Assembly: GCA_031431125.1 (NCBI GenBank)
Contig: JANPCX010000013.1
Coordinates: 1 to 53,983, forward strand
DNA length: 53,983 nucleotides
From: JANPCX01 sp031431125
GTDB taxonomy: Bacteria > Pseudomonadota > Gammaproteobacteria > Burkholderiales > Burkholderiaceae_C
Direction: 5' to 3'
The notes under the pieces are model-generated. The model searched no databases and was not told where the DNA came from. It was given only the letters and a program-made list of their open reading frames with translations. Below are positions 32,448 to 41,043 of the stretch, in pieces. The translations under genes and the position numbers were made by a program. The stretch's first letter is position 1, and each line of letters begins with the position of its first letter.

Positions 32448-33005
32448 ATGCACACGCTGATCCTCGGTGGGCAACGCAGTGGCAAGTCGCGCTGCGCGGA
32501 ACAGCGTGCAGCGGCTTGGTTGCTTCAACCCGGTCACCAAGCCACTTTGGTCGCAACCGCCCAGGCGGGTGATGCTGAAATGCACGAGCGCATTGCGCGC
32601 CACCGGGTAGACCGGGCCGAGCGCGTGCCGCAATTGACCACCTTGGAGTTGCAAGGTGACTTGGCTGCGGCCTTGCAGGCCCTCAGCTCGCCCACCCACC
32701 TGTTGGTGGTTGATTGTTTGACGCTGTGGCTGACCCAGTTGCTGATGCCACTGCGCGGTGCAGCCCTTGACGACGCCGAGGTGCAACGCCAACAGCAGGC
32801 CTTGTGCGAGGTCTTGCGGCGCTTGCCGGGGCCGGTGGTCTTGGTGTCCAACGAAATTGGTTCGGGCTTGTCGCCTCTGTCCTCCGAGGTGAGAGCATTT
32901 GTCGATGCCCTGGGCCGGTTGCATCAGGCCGTGGCGACGGTGTGTGATGGTTTGAGTTTGATGGTGGCGGGGGTGGAGCTGCCCGTGAAGCGGGGGTTGG
33001 TATGA
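32448..33005 (+). CDS. cobU: Adenosylcobinamide kinase / adenosylcobinamide-phosphate guanylyltransferase
   Basis: CobU (CobP) phosphorylates adenosylcobinamide and then adds GMP to form AdoCbi-GDP, the acceptor for the lower ligand. The 185-residue protein has the P-loop GGQRSGKS at 7-14, the VVDCLTLWLTQLL motif in the middle and the SNEIGSGLSP motif near 138. It ends LMVAGVELPVKRG as its relatives do. The start lies three bases after the btuB stop, and the end overlaps the btuF start by four bases. Confidence 0.95.
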   Translation: MHTLILGGQRSGKSRCAEQRAAAWLLQPGHQATLVATAQAGDAEMHERIARHRVDRAERVPQLTTLELQGDLAAALQALSSPTHLLVVDCLTLWLTQLLMPLRGAALDDAEVQRQQQALCEVLRRLPGPVVLVSNEIGSGLSPLSSEVRAFVDALGRLHQAVATVCDGLSLMVAGVELPVKRGLV

Positions 33006-33889
33006 AAAAACCATGGTTGCGCGTGGTGGTTCGCAGCATGCTGGTGGCGTGTTGCTCTCTCAGCGCGATGGTTCAGGCCCAGGTCCAGATGCGCGACGAC
33101 CGAGGCCGCGAGTTTCAAGCGGCCACTGCCCCCACCCGCATCATCAGCCTCTTGCCCTCCTTGACCGAGAGCATCTGCGCCCTGGGTGCCTGCTCCAAAC
33201 TGGTGGGCACCGACCGCTACTCCAACGCGCCGCCTTCGGTCGTGGCTTTGCCCAAGCTGGGCGGGCTGGACGACGCACAAGTCGAGCGCATCGTGGCGCT
33301 CAAGCCCGATGTCGTGCTGGCCTCCACCTCCACCCGCGTGGTCGACAGGTTGGAATCGCTGGGTTTGAAAGTAGTGGTGCTGGAATCGCGCACCCATGCC
33401 GATGTGAAACGCAGCTTGCAGCAGCTGGCGGCGTTGCTGGGCACACCGCAGGCCGCAGACCGGGTGTGGTCGCAAATCGAACGTGAAGTCAAAGAGGCCC
33501 AGGCCAAAGTGCCCGCCGCACTGCGTGGCCAGCGGGTCTACTTTGAAGTGGCGTCCACGCCCTATGCCGCAGGCGAGTTGTCCTTCATCGGCGAAACTTT
33601 GACGTTGCTCGGTATGCGCAATGCCGTGCCGGCGGAACTGGGGCCCTTTCCCAAACTCAACCCCGAGTTCGTGGTGCGCGTTCAGCCCGACGTCATCATG
33701 GCCGCCAGCCGCAGCGTGGCCGAGATGCCGCGCCGCCCCGGCTGGAGCACCTTGCGCGCCTTGCAGCAGCAGCGCAGCTGCGGCTTTGACACCGAGCGCT
33801 ACGAGGTGTTGATTCGGCCCGGCCCACGTTTGGGCGAAGCGGCGGGCGTTTTGGCCCAGTGTTTGTTGTCGCTCGAGCCTCGGCCTTGA
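33002..33889 (+). CDS. btuF: Cobalamin ABC transporter substrate-binding protein BtuF
   Basis: This 295-residue periplasmic corrinoid-binding protein begins with a signal peptide MKKPWLRVVVRSMLVACC and is cleaved near MVQAQ. The class III binding-protein pattern is clear: RIISLLPSLTESICALG in lobe 1, VGTDRYSNAP and LDDAQVERIVALKPDVVLAS, a long connecting helix, then lobe 2 with LNPEFVVRVQPDVIMAA. It would pass B12 from BtuB to BtuCD. The start overlaps the cobU stop (ATGA). Confidence 0.94.
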   Translation: MKKPWLRVVVRSMLVACCSLSAMVQAQVQMRDDRGREFQAATAPTRIISLLPSLTESICALGACSKLVGTDRYSNAPPSVVALPKLGGLDDAQVERIVALKPDVVLASTSTRVVDRLESLGLKVVVLESRTHADVKRSLQQLAALLGTPQAADRVWSQIEREVKEAQAKVPAALRGQRVYFEVASTPYAAGELSFIGETLTLLGMRNAVPAELGPFPKLNPEFVVRVQPDVIMAASRSVAEMPRRPGWSTLRALQQQRSCGFDTERYEVLIRPGPRLGEAAGVLAQCLLSLEPRP

Positions 33890-33894
33890 ATCCC

Positions 33895-34926
33895 ATGACC
33901 GCGAGCCTTCCGTCATCCCTTGTTGAACACGATGCACGGCGCCGCGTGCGCTTGGCTTGGGGCTTGTTGCTGGTCACGGTGTTGTTGTTGGGGGCGGGTT
34001 TGCTGGCGGGCAGCGAGGGCTGGTCCTGGACACTGTTGAACAGCCCCGAGGCGACCATCATCGTGGGCGAAATCCGCGCGCCGCGCACCGTCGGTGCTTG
34101 GTGCGTTGGCGCCCTATTGGGTTTGGGCGGTGCCGTGGCCCAGGGCCTGTTTCGCAACCCCTTGGCCGACCCGTTCTTGCTCGGTTCGGCGGCAGGGGCG
34201 TCGACCGCCGTTGTTTTGGTTCTGGCCGCCAGTAGCCTTGCGGGCCAAGGTTTGAGTTTGGCCACGGCCGACAGCTTGTCGCGTTTTGGTTTGGCTGCCG
34301 CAGCCTTTGTGGGTGCCTTGGCTGGCGTCAGCCTCACCTTGGTTTTGGCACGCGGTGCCCAGCACACCGTGCGTTTGCTGTTGGCCGGTGTGGTGGTGGG
34401 CACGGTGCTGGGCGCGATGAGCGATTTGCTCACCACCGTGGCACCAGACGCCCTGCGCGGCAAACAGGCGTTCGTGCTCGGCACCACGGGTTTTCTGGGG
34501 TGGTCCAGCGTGGCCTTGTTGTTGCCGGGTTTGCTGCTGGCTTTGCCTCTGGCCTACCGCCTGTCGCGTGCCATGGATGCTTTGACGCTGGGTGAAGACA
34601 CCGCCCGCACCCTGGGCCTGCCTTTGAACCGTATTCGAATGGTGCTGGTGCTGGTGCTGGCCTTGGCCACCGGTTTGGCAGTGTCGCAAGCGGGATTGGT
34701 GGCTTTTGTGGGTTTGGTGGCGCCCCACCTGGTGCGGCGCTTCGCACCCGCCGCGCAGGGCTACACCTTGCTCGCCAGCAGTGCCATGGGCGGCACGCTG
34801 CTGCTCGCGGCCGATGTGCTGGCGCGTGTGGTGATCGCACCGCAAGAGGTGCCGGTGGGTGTGCTCACCGCCTTGCTCGGCGGCAGTTACCTGTTGGTGC
34901 TGTTGCACCGCCGCGCGGTTCGGTGA
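33895..34926 (+). CDS. btuC: Cobalamin ABC transporter permease BtuC (FecCD family)
   Basis: This 343-residue inner membrane permease has about ten hydrophobic segments. FecCD signatures include RAPRTVGAWCVGALLGLGGAVAQ, NPLADPFLLGSAAGAS and GLVAFVGLVAPHLVRR, the last close to the coupling region that contacts the ATPase. I start it at ATG 33895, five bases after the btuF stop; a longer frame begins inside btuF. The protein is followed at short distance by its ATPase gene. Confidence 0.95.
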   Translation: MTASLPSSLVEHDARRRVRLAWGLLLVTVLLLGAGLLAGSEGWSWTLLNSPEATIIVGEIRAPRTVGAWCVGALLGLGGAVAQGLFRNPLADPFLLGSAAGASTAVVLVLAASSLAGQGLSLATADSLSRFGLAAAAFVGALAGVSLTLVLARGAQHTVRLLLAGVVVGTVLGAMSDLLTTVAPDALRGKQAFVLGTTGFLGWSSVALLLPGLLLALPLAYRLSRAMDALTLGEDTARTLGLPLNRIRMVLVLVLALATGLAVSQAGLVAFVGLVAPHLVRRFAPAAQGYTLLASSAMGGTLLLAADVLARVVIAPQEVPVGVLTALLGGSYLLVLLHRRAVR

Positions 34927-34936
34927 GGAGCATGCG

Positions 34937-35722
34937 GTGAATTCAAAATCAACGCCGACCTTGCAGGCCCAGCAACTTCGGGTGGTCTTGGGTGGTGCTG
35001 TCGTGCTGCACGAGCTGTCGTTGAATTTTTCGCCCGGTTGGACCGCCATCGTCGGTCCCAACGGCGCGGGCAAGTCCACCTTGCTGCATGCGCTGGCGGG
35101 TTTGTTACCCGTGGCGGCAGGGCAGGTACTGCTGGGCGGGCAGCCACTGTCGGCTTGGTCCGCAGGCGAACGGGCACAGCAGTTGGCCTGGATGTCGCAG
35201 CACAACGCCGCTGGGGGTGACGCGGGCGGTGAGCTCACCGTGCGCGAGGTGGTGCACCTCGGTCGCTTGCCCCATTTGGGTTTGTTCGCGGCGGCGGGCG
35301 AGCGCGACGAGGCCATCGTCGATGAGTGCATGCGCATCACCGAGTGCAGCGCCTGGCAGCATCGGCGTTTGCACGAACTCTCGGGCGGCGAGCGCCAGCG
35401 TGCCTTGTTGGCCCGCGCCCTGGCGGTGCAGGCCCCCGTGTTGCTGCTGGACGAGCCCACCACCCACCTCGACCCACCCCATCAAATCGCCTTGGTGAAG
35501 CTGCTTCAAAGCTTGGGCCGCAGCCACACCGTCGTCAGCGTGCTGCACGATGTGTCGTTGGCACTGCAAGCCGACCATTTAGTGGTGATGCAGGCCGGCC
35601 GGGTGCAAGGGCAGGGCGCCTACGACGACAACGCTCTGCACGCCACTTTGATGGCGGTGTTTGACCAAGCGCTGCGCATTGAACGTTTGGGCTCGCGATT
35701 CATGGCGGTTCCCAATCTCTAA
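34937..35722 (+). CDS. btuD: Cobalamin ABC transporter ATP-binding protein BtuD
   Basis: This 261-residue ABC ATPase powers BtuCF. It has Walker A GPNGAGKS at 40-47, signature LSGGERQR at 148-155, Walker B VLLLDEP at 168-174 and the switch His in VLHDVSLA. The start is a GTG at 34937 with GAGGAG a few bases upstream. The longer frame from 34859 reads Cys-rich nonsense within btuC. It completes the uptake set btuB-F-C-D. Confidence 0.95.
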   Translation: MNSKSTPTLQAQQLRVVLGGAVVLHELSLNFSPGWTAIVGPNGAGKSTLLHALAGLLPVAAGQVLLGGQPLSAWSAGERAQQLAWMSQHNAAGGDAGGELTVREVVHLGRLPHLGLFAAAGERDEAIVDECMRITECSAWQHRRLHELSGGERQRALLARALAVQAPVLLLDEPTTHLDPPHQIALVKLLQSLGRSHTVVSVLHDVSLALQADHLVVMQAGRVQGQGAYDDNALHATLMAVFDQALRIERLGSRFMAVPNL

Positions 35723-35748
35723 AAGCCTCAGGTTGAAAGCACAACTCA

Positions 35749-36318
35749 ATGGAAATAGAAAAACCGCCGCTGGACCATGTCCGCAAAGAGCCCACCCAAG
35801 AGCGGCGAGGCCTGGTGCTGGTTCACACCGGCAAGGGGAAAGGCAAAAGCACGGCTGCCTTTGGCTTGGCGCTGCGTGCCCACGGTCGGGGCAAGTCCGT
35901 CAAGATCTACCAATTCATGAAAGTGCCTTCGGCTCGCTTTGGCGAACACCGCATGTTTGAGCAACTCGGCATTCCCATCGAAGGCCTGGGCGACGGCTTC
36001 AGCTGGAAAAGCAAAGACCTCGAACACTCGGCCCAACTCGCCCGCGACGGTTGGGCCCGCGCCGAGGCCAGCATTCGTTTGGGTGAACACTTTTTGGTGG
36101 TGCTGGACGAAGTCACCTACCCCTTGCGTTATGGCTGGGTACCACTCGAGCCGGTCCTGGCCTGCCTGCGCGAGCGCCCCGCCCATGTGCATGTGGTGCT
36201 CACGGGGAGAGAAGCACCCCAGGAGTTGATCGATCTGGCCGACACCGTGACTGAGATGAGCCTGGTCAAACACCACTACCAAGCCGGTGTGCCTGCGCAG
36301 CGCGGCATTGAGGACTGA
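35749..36318 (+). CDS. cobO: Cob(I)yrinic acid a,c-diamide adenosyltransferase
   Basis: CobO (BtuR/CobA type) transfers the adenosyl group from ATP to cob(I)alamin-type corrinoids. The 189-residue protein carries the special P-loop VHTGKGKGKSTAAFGLALRA (about 25-44), the YQFMKVPS segment and the VVLDEVTYPLRYGW motif, all diagnostic of this family rather than the PduO type. It starts 26 bases after btuD. A four-residue QRGIED tail resembles relatives. Confidence 0.96.
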   Translation: MEIEKPPLDHVRKEPTQERRGLVLVHTGKGKGKSTAAFGLALRAHGRGKSVKIYQFMKVPSARFGEHRMFEQLGIPIEGLGDGFSWKSKDLEHSAQLARDGWARAEASIRLGEHFLVVLDEVTYPLRYGWVPLEPVLACLRERPAHVHVVLTGREAPQELIDLADTVTEMSLVKHHYQAGVPAQRGIED

Positions 36319-36326
36319 CTTCCGGC

Positions 36327-37283
36327 ATGGACAACGGCTGGACCTCCCCCTGGATGCCATTCAACTTCGCGTTGGCTTTGGCCATCCCCTTGGCATGGGC
36401 CATGGACCGCTGGTGGGGTGAGCCACCGAACGCCTGGCACCCCGTGGCGTGGCTGGGTCGTTGGGTCAGTCCTGTCGGCCAGCGCTTGAGGGCTTGTACC
36501 GCGCCCGTCGCGTTGATCGGGGGTGCTGTTTTTTGGTGTGCGTTGGCGACCGTCTTGGTCTTTGCAGCATGGGCAGTCCAAACCGCTTTGATGCACGCAC
36601 CGCTGTGGATGGCCGTGCCCATTTTGGCATTCTTGCTCAAGCCGATGTTTGCGTGGCGCATGTTGTGCGACGAAGTCAGTGCCGTCGAGCGCGCCTTGAC
36701 CCAAGGTTTGCCCGCTGCGAGGCAGCAGCTCTCCCGTTTGGTGAGCCGCGATGTGAGCCAGTTGGACGAATCGGCCGTGCGCGAAGCCGCCATCGAAACG
36801 CTGGCCGAGAACTTGAGCGACTCCCTCGTCGCGCCACTTTTTTGGTTTGCCATCCTGGGCCTTCCTGGTGCCGTGCTTTACCGTTTTGCCAACACCCTGG
36901 ACGCCATGTGGGGCTACCGTGGCGACTGGGAGTGGGCTGGCAAATTTGCAGCCCGTGCCGACGATGTGCTGTCGTGGTTGCCCGCGCGTTTGACGGCGCT
37001 GCTTTTGTTGGGTTGGCGTGGCCGCGCCTGGCGTTTGTTGTGGCCCATGGCGCGTCTCACCCCATCACCCAATGGTGGTTGGCCCATGGGCGCCATGGCC
37101 TTGCGTTTGAATGTGCGCTTGAGCAAGCCTGGGGTGTATGTTCTGCATGTCCAAGGGGCCGACGCCACCGCCGCGCATGTGTCTGGTTGTTTGCTTCTGG
37201 GGCAGCAAGCGGCCCACCGTGCTGTGCTGCTGGCGGCACTGGCTTGTGCCGCACAGGGTTTGGCCCACAGGATGACGTCATGA
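36327..37283 (+). CDS. cbiB: Adenosylcobinamide-phosphate synthase CbiB/CobD
   Basis: This 318-residue integral membrane enzyme joins aminopropanol (or its phosphate) to adenosylcobyric acid. Family motifs include AMDRWWGEPPNAWHPVAWLGR near the N-terminus, RDVSQLDESAVREAAIETLAENLSDSLVAPLFW in the centre and RFANTLDAMWGYR shortly after. Several hydrophobic helices are evident. Its stop overlaps the next start by four bases (ATGA). Confidence 0.95.
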   Translation: MDNGWTSPWMPFNFALALAIPLAWAMDRWWGEPPNAWHPVAWLGRWVSPVGQRLRACTAPVALIGGAVFWCALATVLVFAAWAVQTALMHAPLWMAVPILAFLLKPMFAWRMLCDEVSAVERALTQGLPAARQQLSRLVSRDVSQLDESAVREAAIETLAENLSDSLVAPLFWFAILGLPGAVLYRFANTLDAMWGYRGDWEWAGKFAARADDVLSWLPARLTALLLLGWRGRAWRLLWPMARLTPSPNGGWPMGAMALRLNVRLSKPGVYVLHVQGADATAAHVSGCLLLGQQAAHRAVLLAALACAAQGLAHRMTS

Positions 37284-38311
37284 TTGACCGATCAGCAGAC
37301 CACGGCGGGCCCGACGCGCTGGGCACTGCGCGCTGGGATTTTTCAACCAATGCCAATGCCTGTGGCCCCGCGCCCGCTGCCTTGGCTGCGGTGCAAGCGG
37401 CCGACGCGCGTCACTACCCCGACCCCCACTACGCCGCGCTGCGCCGCCGGCTGGGTGATTTTCATGGTGTGGATGCCGAGCGCATCGTCATCGCGGGCAG
37501 CGCCAGCGAATTCATCCAGCGCTTGAGCATGGCCTTGGCCTTGCGTCACCCAGGTGCTGGGGTGGCGTGGCCGCAGCCGGGTTATGGCGACTACGCGCGT
37601 GCGGCCCAAGCCAGCGGTTTGTCGCATGCAAAACCCGCCAACGCTTTGCTGCTGTGGCACACCGCACCTGGCAGCCCCTTGGGCGAAGTGCGCCCGCTGC
37701 CACCACACCGCGACGATGCTGTTGTGGTGCTGGACCGCGCCTACGCGCCCATGCAGCTCAGTGGTGCTGTGCTGGACTGGCCCGCCACCGCGTGGCAACT
37801 GCATTCCCCCAATAAAGCCATGGGCCTGACGGGCGTGCGCGCTGCCTATGCTGTGGCACCGGACACCGAGGTCGCCAAGCCTTGGCTGGATCAACTCCAA
37901 GCCCTGGCACCGTCGTGGCCCATCGGGGCCCACGGCCTTGCGATGTTGCAGACCTGGGTGGAAGTCGACACCCAAATCTGGGTGCAGCAGAGTCTGCATA
38001 CGTTGCGCCAATGGAAGGCAACCCAACTGCAGCACTGCACGCACATGGGTTGGTACTGTGAACCCAGCCGAACGCCGTTCTTCGTGGCCCGTTGGCCAGA
38101 CGTGGGCGTTGCACAGTCGTTGTTGTTGAGCCGCCTGCGCCAGCACGGCGTGAAGCTGCGAGACACCACCTCCATGGGCTGGCCCCATGCGGTGCGCTTG
38201 AGTGTGCAAGCCCCAGAGGCACAGCACGCTTTGGTAGAGGCGTGGGCGCAAGCCATCGGCCACAGTGATTTCAAATCCGCGTCTCAAGTAGAGAGCGAGG
38301 TCGCGCTGTGA
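37280..38311 (+). CDS. cobD: Threonine-phosphate decarboxylase (PLP aminotransferase fold)
   Basis: This 343-residue class I/II PLP enzyme (Salmonella CobD, called CobC in Pseudomonas) makes (R)-1-amino-2-propanol phosphate from threonine phosphate for the CbiB reaction. The N-terminal DFSTNANACGP and YPDPHYAALRRRLGDFHG stretches and the probable Schiff-base Lys in SPNKAMGLTGVRAAY are seen. The VVVLDRAYAPM block carries the Asp and Tyr that contact PLP. ATG 37280 overlaps the cbiB stop. The open frame runs back to 36449 inside cbiB but is not coding there. The end overlaps cobQ by four bases. Confidence 0.92.
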   Translation: MIDRSADHGGPDALGTARWDFSTNANACGPAPAALAAVQAADARHYPDPHYAALRRRLGDFHGVDAERIVIAGSASEFIQRLSMALALRHPGAGVAWPQPGYGDYARAAQASGLSHAKPANALLLWHTAPGSPLGEVRPLPPHRDDAVVVLDRAYAPMQLSGAVLDWPATAWQLHSPNKAMGLTGVRAAYAVAPDTEVAKPWLDQLQALAPSWPIGAHGLAMLQTWVEVDTQIWVQQSLHTLRQWKATQLQHCTHMGWYCEPSRTPFFVARWPDVGVAQSLLLSRLRQHGVKLRDTTSMGWPHAVRLSVQAPEAQHALVEAWAQAIGHSDFKSASQVESEVAL

Positions 38312-39813
38312 CCGCCCGAGCCATCATGGTGCTCGGCACCACCAGCCACGCTGGCAAAAGCTGGCTCACCACCGCGCTGTGCCGCTGGTATGAGCGGCAA
38401 GGTTTGAAGGTGGCGCCATTCAAAGCGCAGAACATGAGCAACAACGCCCGTGTGGTGGCCGGTTTGCAGGGCGGCTGGGGCGAGATCGGCAGTGCCCAGT
38501 ACTTCCAAGCCCTGGCCGCCCGCGCCCGGCCCGAAGTGCGCATGAACCCGGTGCTGCTCAAACCCGAGAACGATACCGGCAGCCAAGTGGTGGTGCTGGG
38601 CGAAGTACGCCGCGACCTGGCCGCCGTGCCTTGGCGCGAGCGCAGCGAACAGCTCTGGCCCTATGCCAAGCAAGCGCTTCATGAGTTGATGCAAGAGAAC
38701 GACCTGGTATTGATTGAGGGCGCAGGCTCGCCCGCCGAGATCAATCTGCATGCCAACGACTATGTGAACATGCGCACGGCGCTGCAGGCCCAAGCGGCCT
38801 GTTTGCTGGTCACCGACATCGACCGCGGTGGCGCCTTCGCCCACCTCTTTGGCACTCACCAGTTGTTGCCCCAAGAAGAAGCCGCGCTGATTCGCGGTTT
38901 TGTGCTGAACCGTTTTCGCGGTGATGCGGGCTTGCTCGCACCCGGCCCCGACCAACTGCGCCAACTCACAGGCGTGCCCACCGTCGCGGTACTGCCCATG
39001 TGGCGCGAGCATGGCCTGCCAGAAGAAGACGGGGTGATGGACGAACGCCCGTCCAGTCAGCGCCAAGCTGGCGTCTTGAACATCGCCGTCATCGCCGCGC
39101 CGCGCATCAGCAACCTCGACGAGTTCCAAACCTTGCGCCACCTGCCCGGTGTGCGCTTGAGCTGGGCACGCCAGCCCGCTGATTTAAGCGGCGCCGACTG
39201 GATCATCCTGCCCGGCTCCAAACACACCAGCAGCGACTTGGCCTGGCTGCGCGCGCAAGCGCTTGACCTTGCGATCCAGCAGCACGCGGCCCGAGGTGGA
39301 CCCGTGCTGGGCATTTGTGGTGGTTTGCAAATGCTGGGGCTGTCGTTGCACGACCCCCACGGCGTCGATGGTTCGGCCACCGGCCTCAACCTGCTGCCCT
39401 TGCGCACCACCTTCGCTGTGGATAAACACTTGTCGCCCACGCAGGCGGCTTTCGCCCCCTTGCAAGCGCCTTGGTCGTTGCTTGCGGGTGTGGGCTTTGA
39501 AGGCTATGAAATTCACCATGGCCTCACCGAACGGGTGGGTGACACACCCACTCACACCCAAACCGCTGCAGTCGCACTGCGCAACGCCGAGGGCCAGGCC
39601 ATAGGCTGGCAGCATGGTTCTGTTCTGGGCGTTTACGCCCACGGCCTTTTTGAATCGAGCGCGGTGTTGAAGGCACTTTTTGGCACTTCGGTGCCCGCGC
39701 TCGAGACGGTCTTCGACGGCCTGGCCGATTTTGTCGATCAGCACTTTGATGCAGGCGTGCTGCAAAGCCTGCTGCTTCCTTCCAACCACCCACATACCGC
39801 CTTGAATCCATGA
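38308..39813 (+). CDS. cobQ: Cobyric acid synthase
   Basis: CobQ (CbiP) amidates four side chains of adenosylcobyrinic a,c-diamide using glutamine. The 501-residue enzyme has an N-terminal dethiobiotin-synthetase-like ATPase part (MVLGTTSHAGKSWLTTALCR, KAQNMSNNARV, EGAGSPAEINL) and a C-terminal class I amidotransferase part with VLGICGGLQMLG (Cys337) and a late GVYAHGLFES supplying the His. The GTG start at 38308 overlaps the preceding stop by four bases. Both catalytic halves look complete. Confidence 0.96.
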   Translation: MTARAIMVLGTTSHAGKSWLTTALCRWYERQGLKVAPFKAQNMSNNARVVAGLQGGWGEIGSAQYFQALAARARPEVRMNPVLLKPENDTGSQVVVLGEVRRDLAAVPWRERSEQLWPYAKQALHELMQENDLVLIEGAGSPAEINLHANDYVNMRTALQAQAACLLVTDIDRGGAFAHLFGTHQLLPQEEAALIRGFVLNRFRGDAGLLAPGPDQLRQLTGVPTVAVLPMWREHGLPEEDGVMDERPSSQRQAGVLNIAVIAAPRISNLDEFQTLRHLPGVRLSWARQPADLSGADWIILPGSKHTSSDLAWLRAQALDLAIQQHAARGGPVLGICGGLQMLGLSLHDPHGVDGSATGLNLLPLRTTFAVDKHLSPTQAAFAPLQAPWSLLAGVGFEGYEIHHGLTERVGDTPTHTQTAAVALRNAEGQAIGWQHGSVLGVYAHGLFESSAVLKALFGTSVPALETVFDGLADFVDQHFDAGVLQSLLLPSNHPHTALNP

Positions 39814-40886
39814 CCTTCAGTGCCCCTTTGATCGTCGACATCCACGACCCGCAACACGCTGCGCAACTGCAACAGGCATGGAATCAAAAAACCAAACCCC
39901 CAGGGTCCTTGGGCCAGCTTGAAGCCCTGGGCCAACAAATCGGTTTGATCCAACAAAGCCTGAAACCCGAGCTCACCCAGCCCCAACTCCTGGTGTTCGC
40001 AGGCGACCACGGGCTGGCCGCACAAGGCGTGTCCGCTTACCCCAGCGATGTGACCTGGCAAATGGTGGAAAACTTCCTTGCGGGTGGTGCGGCCGTGAGC
40101 GTGCTGGCCCGCCAACATGGTCTGGCTTTGCAGGTGGTGGACGCCGGCGTGGCCCACGAATTCAAACCCCGCACTGGCTTCATCGACTGCAAAGTGGCCT
40201 TGGGCACACAAGACGCGAGCGCAGGGCCCGCCATGAACGAGGCGCAGTGCGAACAGGCGCTGCAAGCAGGGTGCGCAGTGGTGTCCAGTCTGCCCGGCAA
40301 TGCCTTGTTGCTGGGCGAGATGGGCATAGGCAATACCTCCAGCGCCGCCTTGCTGATGTCGCGCTTGACGGGCGAGCCCTTGACCGCCTGCATGGGCCGA
40401 GGCACGGGCTTGGACGACGCTGGCTTGTTGCGCAAACAGCAGGTGCTCAATGCCGTGTTGCAACGCCATGCAGACGCCACCGAAGCACTGCAAGCCTTGG
40501 GCGCTTTCGGTGGCTTTGAAATTGCGATGATGGTGGGCGCCTGTTTGCAAGCCGCCTGCGAGCGGCGCGTGGTCGTGGTCGATGGTTTCATCGCTGGCGC
40601 GGCCGTGCTGGTGGCCACCAAACTCCAGCCCGCTGTGCTCGGCTACTGCGTCTTCGCCCACCGCTCCGCCGAACAAGGCCACCGCTTGATGCTGGACCAC
40701 TTGGCGAGCCTGAGTGCATCGGCCTGGGCTTTGAACCGCGTCGGCCCCTTGCTCAACCTGGGCCTGCGTTTGGGCGAAGGCTCAGGCGCGGCGTTGGCTT
40801 GGCCCTTGGTGCAAAGCGCAGTGGTTTTGCTTGGCCAGATGGCGAGTTTTGAATCTGCGGGTGTGTCGAACAAGGGTGAGGACTGA
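39810..40886 (+). CDS. cobT: Nicotinate-nucleotide--dimethylbenzimidazole phosphoribosyltransferase
   Basis: CobT activates 5,6-dimethylbenzimidazole by forming alpha-ribazole phosphate, the precursor of the lower ligand. The 358-residue protein has the family stretches KTKPPGSLGQLEALGQQIG, VFAGDHGLAAQGVSAYP, GEMGIGNTSSAALLM and GFEIAMMVGACLQAA. The catalytic Glu region near the C-terminus reads LGLRLGEGSGAALAWPLVQSA. Its ATG overlaps the cobQ stop by four bases. A 157-bp gap with a repeat pair separates it from cobS. Confidence 0.96.
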   Translation: MTFSAPLIVDIHDPQHAAQLQQAWNQKTKPPGSLGQLEALGQQIGLIQQSLKPELTQPQLLVFAGDHGLAAQGVSAYPSDVTWQMVENFLAGGAAVSVLARQHGLALQVVDAGVAHEFKPRTGFIDCKVALGTQDASAGPAMNEAQCEQALQAGCAVVSSLPGNALLLGEMGIGNTSSAALLMSRLTGEPLTACMGRGTGLDDAGLLRKQQVLNAVLQRHADATEALQALGAFGGFEIAMMVGACLQAACERRVVVVDGFIAGAAVLVATKLQPAVLGYCVFAHRSAEQGHRLMLDHLASLSASAWALNRVGPLLNLGLRLGEGSGAALAWPLVQSAVVLLGQMASFESAGVSNKGED

Positions 40887-40903
40887 ACCCGCTGTCTATT
40901 CAT

Positions 40904-41024
40904 CGTCGTTCCCGCGCAGGCGGGAATCCACAGCGGTCCGCGCCATCCAATGCCTGTTGGGTTGTTCGGACATGGCGTGCTGTGCCAACATCTCCTGGAT
41001 TCCCGCCTGCGCGGGAATGACGAC
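40904..41024. repeat. Pair of REP-like inverted repeats between cobT and cobS
   Basis: Copy one (40904-40930) contains TTCCCGCGCAGGCGGGAATCCA. Copy two (40996-41024) is its inverse with one mismatch in 27 bases. Each copy has a small internal stem CCCGC/GCGGG, and together they enclose a 65-base spacer. The GTCATTCCCGCGxxxGCGGGAATCCA type is a common dispersed palindromic element in proteobacteria, which makes REP/REPIN-like identity probable. It is the only break in the otherwise tightly packed cob genes. Confidence 0.85.
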
Positions 41025-41043
41025 AAGCTGTCTCCCATATCTC

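Noticed and set aside
36449..37279. Long upstream extension of the threonine-phosphate decarboxylase frame
   Set aside because: It overlaps cbiB completely and reads Arg/Cys-rich sequence without family character; the ATGA overlap at 37280 is the natural start.
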